Below, piece after piece: positions 24,522 through 31,810 of a DNA stretch of 34,229 nt (position 1 is the first letter of the stretch; each line of letters starts with the position of its first letter). Made by a program: the position numbers and the translations under genes. The notes below the pieces were generated by a model, which did no database searches, had not been told where the DNA came from, and saw nothing but the letters and a program-made list of their open reading frames with translations. The stretch comes from Acidimicrobiales bacterium (GTDB lineage Bacteria; Actinomycetota; Acidimicrobiia; Acidimicrobiales; CAIXPF01), in assembly GCA_020846295.1 (NCBI GenBank), contig JADLEF010000005.1, forward strand, positions 1-34,229, in the 5' to 3' direction.

Positions 24522-26165
24522 TCACCCGCAGGCGGCGGTGCTCTGGTCCCAGGCGCAGTTGGAGGACTTGCCCGAAAGGTCGATGATGTCGCCCTGCTGC
24601 ACGAAGCTCTGCTTGGCGGCGTCGTACTGGCCGAACTCGGAGGCCTCCACGAAGTAGGCGTCCTTGTCGCCGCTCATGTTGAGCTTGGCCCCTTCGAGCA
24701 ACCACGGCGCGGTCATGTCCATGTTGCGCAGGGCGACCATGAAGTTGACCCGGGTCAGGCCGCCGTCCAGCTCGGACGCGATGCGCAGCGCCTGCTCGAG
24801 CGTCCAGCCCCACATGGCGTTGCCGGAGAAGTGCTGGGCGTTCGTCTTCCAGTCGATGCCGGCAGCCTCCAGCTGCTTGCGGGCGAACTGCGCCCACACG
24901 TCGTTGTCGCCGGCGGCAGTGTCGAAGGACTTGATGCCGCCGCCGACGATCCACCAACCCTCCGACGCCGAGCCGTCGCCACCCACCTTGTCCTTGCCCA
25001 TGAAGCCGTTGCTCTTGCACACCGACGACTGGAACAGGTACTTGACCGATTCGTGCATCCCGTTCTGGGCGGCCTCGACCACCGCCTGGGTGCAGGCGGC
25101 GCCGCCGAGCTGGGAGATGAACACATCGGCGTTCTTGGAGGCGAGCGTGGTCATCGGATCGGTCACCGTGGGCGAGGCCGGCTCGATCACCTCGTTGATG
25201 TACTCGATGTCGGCCTTCATCGGGCTCTGCGCCAGCCAGGCCCGCACGCCGCCGTCGAACGCCTTGCCGGCGTCGTTGTTCAGGGCCAGCGAGGTGATGA
25301 TGATCTTGCCGTCATCCGCCTTGAGCTCCTCGGCCCGTTCCTCGATGAAGGCGCCGATCAGCACCGACTCGGTGTTGTAGGCCAGCTGGAGGCCGGTGGT
25401 CCACGGGTGGTTGATCGGGTCGCCCCAGGCCGGGTGGCCGCTCATCGACAACGGCTGCGGGATGCAGCGCTGGTTGAGCTTGTCGTAGGTCTTCATCGTG
25501 TTCGGCGAGCCGAGGGTGATCATCGTGAACACCTTCTCGGCGTCGATCAGCTCGTCGACCAGCGGGATGGTGCGGGCCGGGTCGTAGCCGTCGTCCTTCA
25601 CGATGAGGTTGATGGTGCGAGTCTTGCCCTCGGAGTCGGTGATGCCGCCGGCCTTGTTGATATCGGCCAGGTAGAGCCCCATGGCGGTGGCGATCTGGCC
25701 GTAGATGGCCAGCGTGCCGGACTGGGCGGTGGTGTGACCGATCTTGATCTCGGTATCGGTCAGGCCCTCGGTGTCGCTCCACCCGGCGGCGCAACCGGAG
25801 AGATCGACGGTGTAGCCATCGGAGATCAGGGCGCTCTTGCCGTCGGCGGCGATGCCGTACTTGCCGTCCTTGATCTTGCTCACGACGGCGGCCCGCTCCT
25901 CCTCCCACAGCGCCTGCCAGGCCTCGAGCGTCGTCGGGTGCGTCGTGGCCGGCGCGGCGGTCGTCTCGGTGCTCCCGCCGCCGGCGGCGGTGGTGTCCGA
26001 CCCGCCGAGTGCGGCCTGCACCCCTTCCTGGACCCCCTTGTCGACGGTCGCTGCGGTGGAAGCGTCCTCACCGGCGCCGCCCCCGTCGTCCCCGCCGCAC
26101 GCGGCGGCGAGCAGCGCGACGCCGGCCAATGCCGCGCCGATCCTGATTCTCCTGTCGAACGTCAT
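24522..26165 (-). CDS. ABC transporter solute-binding lipoprotein, branched-chain amino acid type
   Basis: A 547-residue extracytoplasmic binding protein. The signal peptide MTFDRRIRIGAALAGVALLAAAC ends in a lipobox with Cys23, so it is anchored to the outer face of the membrane. A Gly/Thr/Ala-rich linker follows (residues 24-75). The ligand-binding part begins near IKIGHTTAQSGTLAIYGQIATAMGLYLADINKAGGI, typical of Peripla_BP_6 proteins that feed LivHMGF-type importers. A strong GGGGGAGG site precedes the ATG. It is longer than the usual 400 residues. No permease or ATPase genes are nearby, so its partners must be elsewhere. The ligand could be an amino acid, amide or carboxylate. Confidence 0.88.
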   Translation of the reverse strand: MTFDRRIRIGAALAGVALLAAACGGDDGGGAGEDASTAATVDKGVQEGVQAALGGSDTTAAGGGSTETTAAPATTHPTTLEAWQALWEEERAAVVSKIKDGKYGIAADGKSALISDGYTVDLSGCAAGWSDTEGLTDTEIKIGHTTAQSGTLAIYGQIATAMGLYLADINKAGGITDSEGKTRTINLIVKDDGYDPARTIPLVDELIDAEKVFTMITLGSPNTMKTYDKLNQRCIPQPLSMSGHPAWGDPINHPWTTGLQLAYNTESVLIGAFIEERAEELKADDGKIIITSLALNNDAGKAFDGGVRAWLAQSPMKADIEYINEVIEPASPTVTDPMTTLASKNADVFISQLGGAACTQAVVEAAQNGMHESVKYLFQSSVCKSNGFMGKDKVGGDGSASEGWWIVGGGIKSFDTAAGDNDVWAQFARKQLEAAGIDWKTNAQHFSGNAMWGWTLEQALRIASELDGGLTRVNFMVALRNMDMTAPWLLEGAKLNMSGDKDAYFVEASEFGQYDAAKQSFVQQGDIIDLSGKSSNCAWDQSTAACG

Positions 26166-26318
26166 GTTCCTCCCCCTTGATGCACGCCGCACGGTATGGT
26201 GCGACCCGTCCCCGCCAGCGCGGTGACGCCGGTCACAGGGAACGTAGCGCATCCGTGGGCGGTGTTGGGTTCGGTCGCGATCCGTCCCACCCGAGCGGCA
26301 CGACGGGGTGATCTCCAC

Positions 26319-27149
26319 ATGAGCGAAGCAGTGCGGACCGATGGCGGTCTCATCGTCGAGGTGCGCGACCGCGTGGCCTACGCCACCCTCGATCGCCCCG
26401 AGCGGCTCAACGCGTTGTCCGTCGCCCTGACCAACGACATCGTCGACGCGTTCGACGCGTTCTCCACCGATCCCGACATCTGGGCGGTGCTGCTCTCGGC
26501 GACGGGGGAGCGCGCCTTCTCGGCCGGCGCCGATCTCAAGGACATGGGGCAGGCCGACGCGGCGCGCGCCGCGGATGCGGATGCCGCCCCTCGGCCCCGA
26601 CGGGCAGGCACGGTGCCGATGACCGGATCACGCCGCAACTTCTTCGAGGTCGTGCTCGAGTGCTCCAAGCCCACCGTGGCGGCCATGTTCGGGTGGGCGA
26701 TGGGCGGTGGGTGCGAGCTCGGCCTCGCCTGCGACATCCGCATCGCGGCCGACGACCTGCGCATCGGCATGCCGGAGACCAAGCGTGGACTGGGCGCCAA
26801 CTTCGGCTCGGTGCTGCTGCCGCGGGTCGTACCCCTCGGGCTGGCCTATCAGATGCTGTACACCGGGGAACCGCTCGACGCCGAGGCCGCGTTGCGCTGC
26901 GGCCTGGTGCAATCCGTGGTGCCGCGCGCCGAGCTCGACGCTCGGGCCGAGGAGCTGATCCGCGCCATCGTGGCCAACGCCCCGCTCACCAACCAGCGGT
27001 ACAAGGCGATGATCACGAAGGGCCGGGACCTGCCCATCGCCGCTGCGCTGCGCCTCAACGCAGGGCCGAACCCGTACCTGTCCGAGGACCGCAAGGAAGG
27101 CGTCGCCGCGTTCCTCGAACGGCGCGCCCCGAACTGGCGGGCGCGCTGA
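26319..27149 (+). CDS. Enoyl-CoA hydratase
   Basis: A 276-residue crotonase-family protein. It has the substrate loop ERAFSAGADLKDMG, the oxyanion segment AMFGWAMGGGCELGLACDIRIAADD and PETKRGLGANFGS, so both Glu positions of genuine hydratases are present, unlike the crotonase at 20942. It should add water across the double bond of an enoyl-CoA in beta-oxidation. The ATG at 26319 is chosen because the 41 residues before it in the track ORF are not protein-like. It is divergent from the solute-binding protein gene across about 150 bases and ends 9 bases before the convergent SEC-C gene. Confidence 0.9.
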   Translation: MSEAVRTDGGLIVEVRDRVAYATLDRPERLNALSVALTNDIVDAFDAFSTDPDIWAVLLSATGERAFSAGADLKDMGQADAARAADADAAPRPRRAGTVPMTGSRRNFFEVVLECSKPTVAAMFGWAMGGGCELGLACDIRIAADDLRIGMPETKRGLGANFGSVLLPRVVPLGLAYQMLYTGEPLDAEAALRCGLVQSVVPRAELDARAEELIRAIVANAPLTNQRYKAMITKGRDLPIAAALRLNAGPNPYLSEDRKEGVAAFLERRAPNWRAR

Positions 27150-27158
27150 CGCGTCGGA

Positions 27159-27524
27159 TCAGGCGCCGCAGCAGCGCTTGTACTTGGCACCCGACCCACA
27201 CCAGCAGCCGTCGTTGCGCCCCGGCGGCCACAGCACCCCGTGGCCCGCTCGGGTGCGGTCCGCCGCCACCCGGCCCCGGGCATCGGCCGAAGCGGGATCG
27301 ATGCCGTCGGCCGCGGCCCGGGCCTCGATCTGCTCGATGGTGATCGGGACGAGGGCCAGCCGTGCTCCGCGCAGGTTCGGTTGCATCGCCTTCACCTTCG
27401 CCTCCACCGCGGCGCGGTAGGCGGCGTGCTCGGCCGGCATCTCGTCGAGCAGGTCCGGCCAGCGCTGCGTGGCCCGCTGCCATTCCGCTTCCTCGAACCA
27501 CGCCACACCCATCCGAACCTGCAC
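27159..27524 (-). CDS. Small C-terminal SEC-C motif protein
   Basis: A 121-residue protein whose last residues form a SEC-C zinc motif (RNDGCWCGSGAKYKRCC). The rest is a helical N-terminal half with WFEEAEWQRATQRWPDLLDEMPAEHAAYRAAVEAKVKAM. Such motifs bind zinc and often mediate protein or ribosome contacts; no specific function can be assigned. The GTG start at 27524 and an ATG four codons later are both possible. It ends 9 bases from the convergent hydratase gene. A second, larger SEC-C protein lies at 1567-3483. Confidence 0.82.
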   Translation of the reverse strand: MQVRMGVAWFEEAEWQRATQRWPDLLDEMPAEHAAYRAAVEAKVKAMQPNLRGARLALVPITIEQIEARAAADGIDPASADARGRVAADRTRAGHGVLWPPGRNDGCWCGSGAKYKRCCGA

Positions 27525-27563
27525 GGCGGGTCACCGTAGCGGGCTCGGGCTCGGCCCATCCGG

Positions 27564-27618
27564 AATCGGATCTGTGTCGCCCGCCCGGCGCCGAGTACGA
27601 TCCGATTGTTCGGACAAT
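27564..27618. promoter_or_regulatory. Inverted repeats upstream of the MFS gene
   Basis: AATCGGATC (27564-27572) is repeated in inverted form as GATCCGATT (27599-27607). It runs into a near-palindrome ATTGTTCGGACAAT (27605-27618) that ends about 12 bases before the GTG start. The placement suits an operator for a dimeric repressor, but no regulator gene is adjacent. Confidence 0.45.
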
Positions 27619-27630
27619 AAAGGGGGTCCA

Positions 27631-28929
27631 GTGGCCGGAATCCAGGACGCGCTCGAGACCGCGGGGTCGGTAGATCTCGAGGCGGTGCAAAAGCGTACGG
27701 TCCGTACCCTGCTGACCAGCCAAGTGTGTGGCGGCATGGGCCTCGTGTCCGGCTACTCGGTGACCGCGCTGCTGGCCGATGACCTCACCGGCAGCAAGAC
27801 GCTGGCCGGTCTGTCCGCCGCATGCCTGTCGGTGGGTGCGTCGATCGCCTCGTTCCCGCTGGCCAAGATGATGGCCCGCTCGGGGCGCCGGCCCGGGCTG
27901 CGCACCGGGTACATCCTCGGTGCCATGGGCGCGTTCCTGGCGGTGCTGGCCGCGGTGACGAGGTTCTTCCCGCTGCTGCCGCTCGGCGTGGCCGGCATCG
28001 GGGCCGGGAACGCGGCGAACCTCGCCACCCGCTACGCGGCGGCCGATCTGGCCAAGCCCGAGAAGCGGGCCCAGACGATCGGCATGATCGTGTGGGCCAC
28101 GACCATCGGCTCGGGCTTCGGCTCGCTCGTCTCGCTGTCGGTGTTCGATCCGGTGGGCCGCTCCTTCGGCCTGCCCGACTACGGCGGCTCGTTCCTCACC
28201 GGATCCTTGCTGTTCCTCGTCGGTGCGGCGGTCATCGAGCTGCGCCTGCGGCCCGACCCGCTCGTGCTCGCCGGCGGGGTCGGCGCCACCAAGGAGGAGG
28301 GCCGGCTGCCCTTCTCCGACTCGCTCAAGCTGATCCTGGCCAACCCCAAGGCCCGCCTCGCGGTGATCGCCATGATGGTCAGCCAGGCGACGATGGTCGG
28401 CGTGATGACGCTCACCCCGCTCTACATGAAGGATGGCGGGCTCTCCAAGCGACAGATCAGCGCCATGCTGTTCATGCACATCCTCGGCATGTACGCCCTC
28501 AGCCCGTTCATCGGCCGCATGACCGACCGCGTCGGGCGCTATCCCATGATCGTGGCGGCCGGTGCGTTGTGCACCGCCGGTGCGCTGTGGGCCGGGGTCA
28601 CCCCCGGCGACGGCTTCATCGGGCTCACCGGCGCGCTGACCGTGATCGGCGTGGCCTGGTGCTTCGGCATCGTGGCGGCGAGCGGCCTGCTCAGCGAGTC
28701 GTTCCCGGTCTCGCAGCGGGCCAGCGTCCAGGGCGCCGGCGATCTCTGCATGGCCGCCTTCGGCGCCCTCGCCGGTCTGTCGGCGGGCACGATCGTGGCC
28801 ACGTGGAGCTACCGGGCGTTGAACATGTGCGCCGCCGCGCTCGGCGCGCTGCTGGTGGTCGCGGTCATCGCCACCGTCGGCACGGGCCGCTCCCGCGACC
28901 GCTCCGGCGACGCCCTCGCCACCGCCTGA
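27631..28929 (+). CDS. MFS transporter
   Basis: A 432-residue major facilitator superfamily protein. About twelve hydrophobic helices can be counted, with a motif A-like loop MMARSGRRPGLRTGY after the second and GRMTDRVGRYPMIVAAG after the eighth. A central cytoplasmic loop (LRLRPDPLVLAGGVGATKEEGRLPFSDSLKLILANPKAR) separates the halves. It should move a small solute across the cytoplasmic membrane, driven by proton coupling; the substrate is unknown. The GTG at 27631 is chosen because AGGGGG lies five bases upstream and the preceding track-ORF residues are not membrane-like. Confidence 0.9.
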   Translation: MAGIQDALETAGSVDLEAVQKRTVRTLLTSQVCGGMGLVSGYSVTALLADDLTGSKTLAGLSAACLSVGASIASFPLAKMMARSGRRPGLRTGYILGAMGAFLAVLAAVTRFFPLLPLGVAGIGAGNAANLATRYAAADLAKPEKRAQTIGMIVWATTIGSGFGSLVSLSVFDPVGRSFGLPDYGGSFLTGSLLFLVGAAVIELRLRPDPLVLAGGVGATKEEGRLPFSDSLKLILANPKARLAVIAMMVSQATMVGVMTLTPLYMKDGGLSKRQISAMLFMHILGMYALSPFIGRMTDRVGRYPMIVAAGALCTAGALWAGVTPGDGFIGLTGALTVIGVAWCFGIVAASGLLSESFPVSQRASVQGAGDLCMAAFGALAGLSAGTIVATWSYRALNMCAAALGALLVVAVIATVGTGRSRDRSGDALATA

Positions 28930-29145
28930 TCGACGTCGGTCCGCCGATCGGTCGGGACGGCGGCCATCGCCACGCCGGCGGGGCGCCCTCGCTCGCGCCA
29001 ATGTGCCGAAACGGCGCGCGCCGCCGTCTGCCGGTTGACGAACGCCCAGCTCAGCGGCCACGTACGTCTCAGTACGGACACGCCGACTGGCGCGTTCGGC
29101 ACAGTTGCCCCCCCGACGGGGAGCGCATCGGGCCTGCTCGGGTCC

Positions 29146-30057
29146 TCAGCGCCCGGCGGTGCGGAAGGCGTCCACGATGTCGCTGCCCCGGGCGGCCCAA
29201 ATGTGAGGGAGCGACATGACGGCCCGCAGCGCGGATTCGAGGGCACCGATCCGGAACGGTTGGCCGATCAGCCACGGGCGCAACGTCAGCACCAGCAACC
29301 GTCCGCTGTCGGCGCCGTCGTCATGGAGCCGGGTGGCCGCCTCCACCACCATGGCGGCCCAGTCGTCAAGGGACATGCGCCGGGTCCACAGGGCGAACTC
29401 GTCGTCGGTCTCGAGGAACATCGGCAACGCGGTCAGCTCGCCGTCGGCAACGGTCATGGCATACGGCTGCTCGTCGTTGGGCCAGTCGCACAGGTAGCGG
29501 ATCCCGGCTTCGGCCAGCAGCTGCGGCGTGCGGGCCGATTCGGCGCACTCGGGCCCGAGCCACCCGGCCGGTGGCGCGCCGCTCAACCGGGTGAGGGCCT
29601 CGACGGAGCGGGCGATGGTGGCGCGCTCCTCCGCCTCGCTCATGCGGCTGGTGATCGGCCGGCTGGCGGCAACACCGTGGCCGAGCAGCTCACAGCCTCG
29701 TTGCACGCAATGGCGACCGAGCCACCCGTAGTGCTCTGCGGTCAACGCATCCATGGCGACGTTGGCCGGCACGCCGTTGGCGTCGAGCGCGTCGAGGACT
29801 CGGAACACGCCGACGCGATGGCCGTACTCGCGGTGGGTGAGGCGCAGGTAGTCCGGTGCGGGCAACGGGAAGATCCCACCAGAGGGACGGCGCAACCCGT
29901 AGCTGCCCTCGGGCGGCTCCCACTCGTAGTGCTCGAGCAGCACGATGACGCACAGCGCCAGCTGCTTGCCGTCCGGCCACCGCAGCGCGGGTCGCGTCGG
30001 GAGCGCCGACCAGGCGTAGTGATCGTGGTCCATGCCATGGCGGCGTTCAGCGGGCAT
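29146..30057 (-). CDS. Polysaccharide deacetylase-fold hydrolase, PuuE-like (paralogue 2)
   Basis: A 303-residue member of the NodB/polysaccharide deacetylase fold, of the type that includes the allantoinase PuuE. Visible elements are ALCVIVLLEHYEWEPPEG, YGHRVGVFRVLDALDANGVPANVAMDA, ELLGHGVAASRPI and a YLCDWPNDEQPYAM segment. The His-x3-His metal motif of classical deacetylases is not seen (only one His, in LGHGVAA), which fits the metal-independent PuuE group. It is paralogous to the gene just upstream, and its ATG overlaps that gene's end by 11 bases. An ATG eight codons later is an alternative start. It likely cleaves an amide or cyclic amide; substrate unknown. Confidence 0.8.
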   Translation of the reverse strand: MPAERRHGMDHDHYAWSALPTRPALRWPDGKQLALCVIVLLEHYEWEPPEGSYGLRRPSGGIFPLPAPDYLRLTHREYGHRVGVFRVLDALDANGVPANVAMDALTAEHYGWLGRHCVQRGCELLGHGVAASRPITSRMSEAEERATIARSVEALTRLSGAPPAGWLGPECAESARTPQLLAEAGIRYLCDWPNDEQPYAMTVADGELTALPMFLETDDEFALWTRRMSLDDWAAMVVEAATRLHDDGADSGRLLVLTLRPWLIGQPFRIGALESALRAVMSLPHIWAARGSDIVDAFRTAGR

Positions 30058-30985
30058 CTTGGGCCTTCCCCTCGGGCTCGGCCTGCAGGCGGGCGGCGTG
30101 GGCGACGAAGTCGTCGTAGCAGTGGTCGAGGAAGAACCGGGCGATCTCCCCGCCGGTGGTGTGCCACACCGCGTCGTGGGCGCGCACGTGGGCGAAGATC
30201 TCCTCGAGGTGGCGGATCCGGTGCGGCATGCCCATGAGGTACGGGTGGATGGCGAGGCACATCACCCGGCCTGACTGCTCGCCCTCCCGGTAGAGGCGAT
30301 CGAACTGGGCCTTCGCCATGGCCACGAACTCGTCGCTGTCGTAGTGCTGGAGGAACACCGGCACGTCGTTCAGCTCCGTGCTGTACGGGACCGAGACCAG
30401 CCGGCCGGCTTCCACCCGGATCGGCACCGGCTGGTCGTCGTGCATCCAGTCGGCGTGGTAGAGCAGCCCGGCCTCGGCCATGAGATCGGGCGTGCGGCTG
30501 CTGTTGGACACCGCCGGGCCCAACATGCCGAGCAGCGCCTTGCCGGTGTGGCGGCGCATGGTGTCCACGCAGTCCCGGTAGAACTCGCGCTCCTCCTCTT
30601 CGGAGAGGGCGTGGAGGTAGCGCGTGTTGTAGATGCCGTGGCTCATCACCTCCCAGTCCCGTTCGAGCATGGCGGCGCCGATCTCGGGGTAGTGCTCGAA
30701 CACGGCGAGGTTCAACGACACGGTGGAGCGGATCTCGAATCGGTCGAACGCCTCCACCATGCGCCAGAACCCGGCCCGGTTGCCGTAGTCGCGGTAGCCG
30801 TAACCCTGGACCTCGGGCCACGGCGTGCGCGGCCAGGGGTTTCGCTGGGGGTCCCGCGGTGGGAGGTACTCGTAGTGCTCCACGTTCGGGGCGACCCACA
30901 GGGCGACCCGGGCGCCGCCCGGCCACTCGATGCGGGGACGATCGACGATGGGCAGGTAGTCCACTCGATGCGGCGGCAACGACAT
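30047..30985 (-). CDS. Polysaccharide deacetylase-fold hydrolase, PuuE-like (paralogue 1)
   Basis: A 312-residue protein with RVALWVAPNVEHYEYLPP, YGYRDYGNRAGFWRMVEAFDRFEIRSTVSLN, WEVMSHGIYNTRYLHALSEEEE and YHADWMHDDQPVPIRV, the pattern of PuuE-type deacetylase-fold enzymes. The second metal His of classical NodB enzymes is replaced (HGIYN), so the mechanism probably does not follow the zinc deacetylases. The ATG at 30985 is chosen for its AGGAAG site six to seven bases upstream and because the longer ORF start (31072) adds unstructured residues. Together with the overlapping paralogue it may form a heteromer. The selenoprotein gene lies about 100 bases upstream on the same strand. Confidence 0.83.
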   Translation of the reverse strand: MSLPPHRVDYLPIVDRPRIEWPGGARVALWVAPNVEHYEYLPPRDPQRNPWPRTPWPEVQGYGYRDYGNRAGFWRMVEAFDRFEIRSTVSLNLAVFEHYPEIGAAMLERDWEVMSHGIYNTRYLHALSEEEEREFYRDCVDTMRRHTGKALLGMLGPAVSNSSRTPDLMAEAGLLYHADWMHDDQPVPIRVEAGRLVSVPYSTELNDVPVFLQHYDSDEFVAMAKAQFDRLYREGEQSGRVMCLAIHPYLMGMPHRIRHLEEIFAHVRAHDAVWHTTGGEIARFFLDHCYDDFVAHAARLQAEPEGKAQDAR

Positions 30986-31093
30986 GGTGGTCTTCCTACT
31001 ACCGATGCCGCCGGCCGCTCCGCCGCCATGCCATACCATACGGGATGGAACGTCCGTCGGACGGTGTGACACGGCGGCGGACGGAGCGAGGGG

Positions 31094-31711
31094 TCAGCTC
31101 GGACGCTCACCCACGTTCGGCCGTTCGGTCCGGGTGCGCTTCAGCTCCCAGAAGCCGGGGACGTTCATGCAGGCCACCATCCCGTCCCACAGCTGCAGCG
31201 AGAGCTCACGGGACGGCACCTTGGTGATGACCGGGCCGAAGATGCCGATCCGCTCGCCGTCCGCGTTGCGCAGGGCGATGATCGGCGTGCCGACGTCCTC
31301 GCCGACGAGCGCCATCCCGTCGTCGTGGCCGGCGCGGACCGCATCGTCCCAGGACTCGTCCTCGAAGGCGTCGGCGTGACGCCGGTCGAGGCCGACCGCG
31401 GTGAGCGCCTGCTCCATCGGGAAGTCCACGTCCCCGTCGTGGTGCACCCGGCTGGCGAGCTCCCAGTAGAGCTTCTCGATCGGCGTGTCGCCCTCGGCGG
31501 CGCGCACCGACTCCATGACCCGCAACATCTTGTGGGTCTTGACCACCCGGTCGTAGTACGGGCTGTCAGGGGCGGGGTTGTTCTTGACCAGCAGGCTGAT
31601 CGGCCGCCAGTTGACCTTCAGCTGTCGCTCCGGCGCGACCTCTTCGACGACCCAACGGGCCGTCACCCAGCACCACGGTCAAATGGGGTCGACCCAGAAC
31701 TCGATGTCCAT
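31094..31711 (-). CDS. Predicted selenoprotein: Rv2466c/DsbA-like oxidoreductase with Sec-Pro-Trp-Cys site
   Basis: Read from the ATG at 31711, the frame gives MDIEFWVDPI, one TGA (31679-31681), then PWCWVTARWVVEEV and on to the stop at 31094: 205 residues if TGA is read as selenocysteine. The TGA stands exactly at the first Cys of the CPWC redox motif of the mycothiol-dependent nitroreductase Rv2466c family (DsbA-like thioredoxin fold). The remainder matches that family from memory: VGEDVGTPIIAL (cis-Pro loop), IFGPVITKVP and FWELKRTRTE; Rv2466c is about 207 residues. An AAGGA site precedes the ATG. A SECIS-like hairpin follows the TGA. TGA is an ordinary stop for most genes here, so recoding must be local. 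The ORF track wrongly starts it at 31666. A point-mutation pseudogene is the main alternative. Confidence 0.85.
31646..31664 (-). promoter_or_regulatory. Bacterial SECIS-like hairpin
   Basis: On the transcript GACGGCCC and GGGUCGUC pair in an 8-bp stem (one G-U pair; a further U-G pair is possible) closed by the loop GUU. The loop starts 22 nt after the UGA and its first base is G, within the known limits for bacterial SECIS elements (G in the first two loop positions, roughly 16-37 nt from UGA). It lies within the coding region, as bacterial SECIS elements do. Confidence 0.78.
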
Positions 31712-31810
31712 GTTCGGCTGTCCTTTCTGCGTGAGGGATACCGATCGCGACGGTAGCCGCCGGTGCCGTCCGGACAGCACGTTCGGCGAAAGGGGACTAG
31801 AACGGTCGGT

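Noticed and set aside
24393-26180. 595-residue plus-strand ORF
   Set aside because: It is antisense to the solute-binding lipoprotein, which has a signal peptide, a strong ribosome binding site and a terminator.
29011-29027. Hairpin ACGGCG-N5-CGCCGT between the MFS and deacetylase genes
   Set aside because: The stem is only 6 bp of GC-rich sequence; too weak to call a terminator with confidence in this composition.
31094-31666. Truncated or frameshifted pseudogene interpretation of the oxidoreductase
   Set aside because: Only one in-frame stop exists, exactly at the redox Cys, with no frameshift, intact downstream family motifs and a SECIS-like hairpin. Kept as the alternative hypothesis but less likely.
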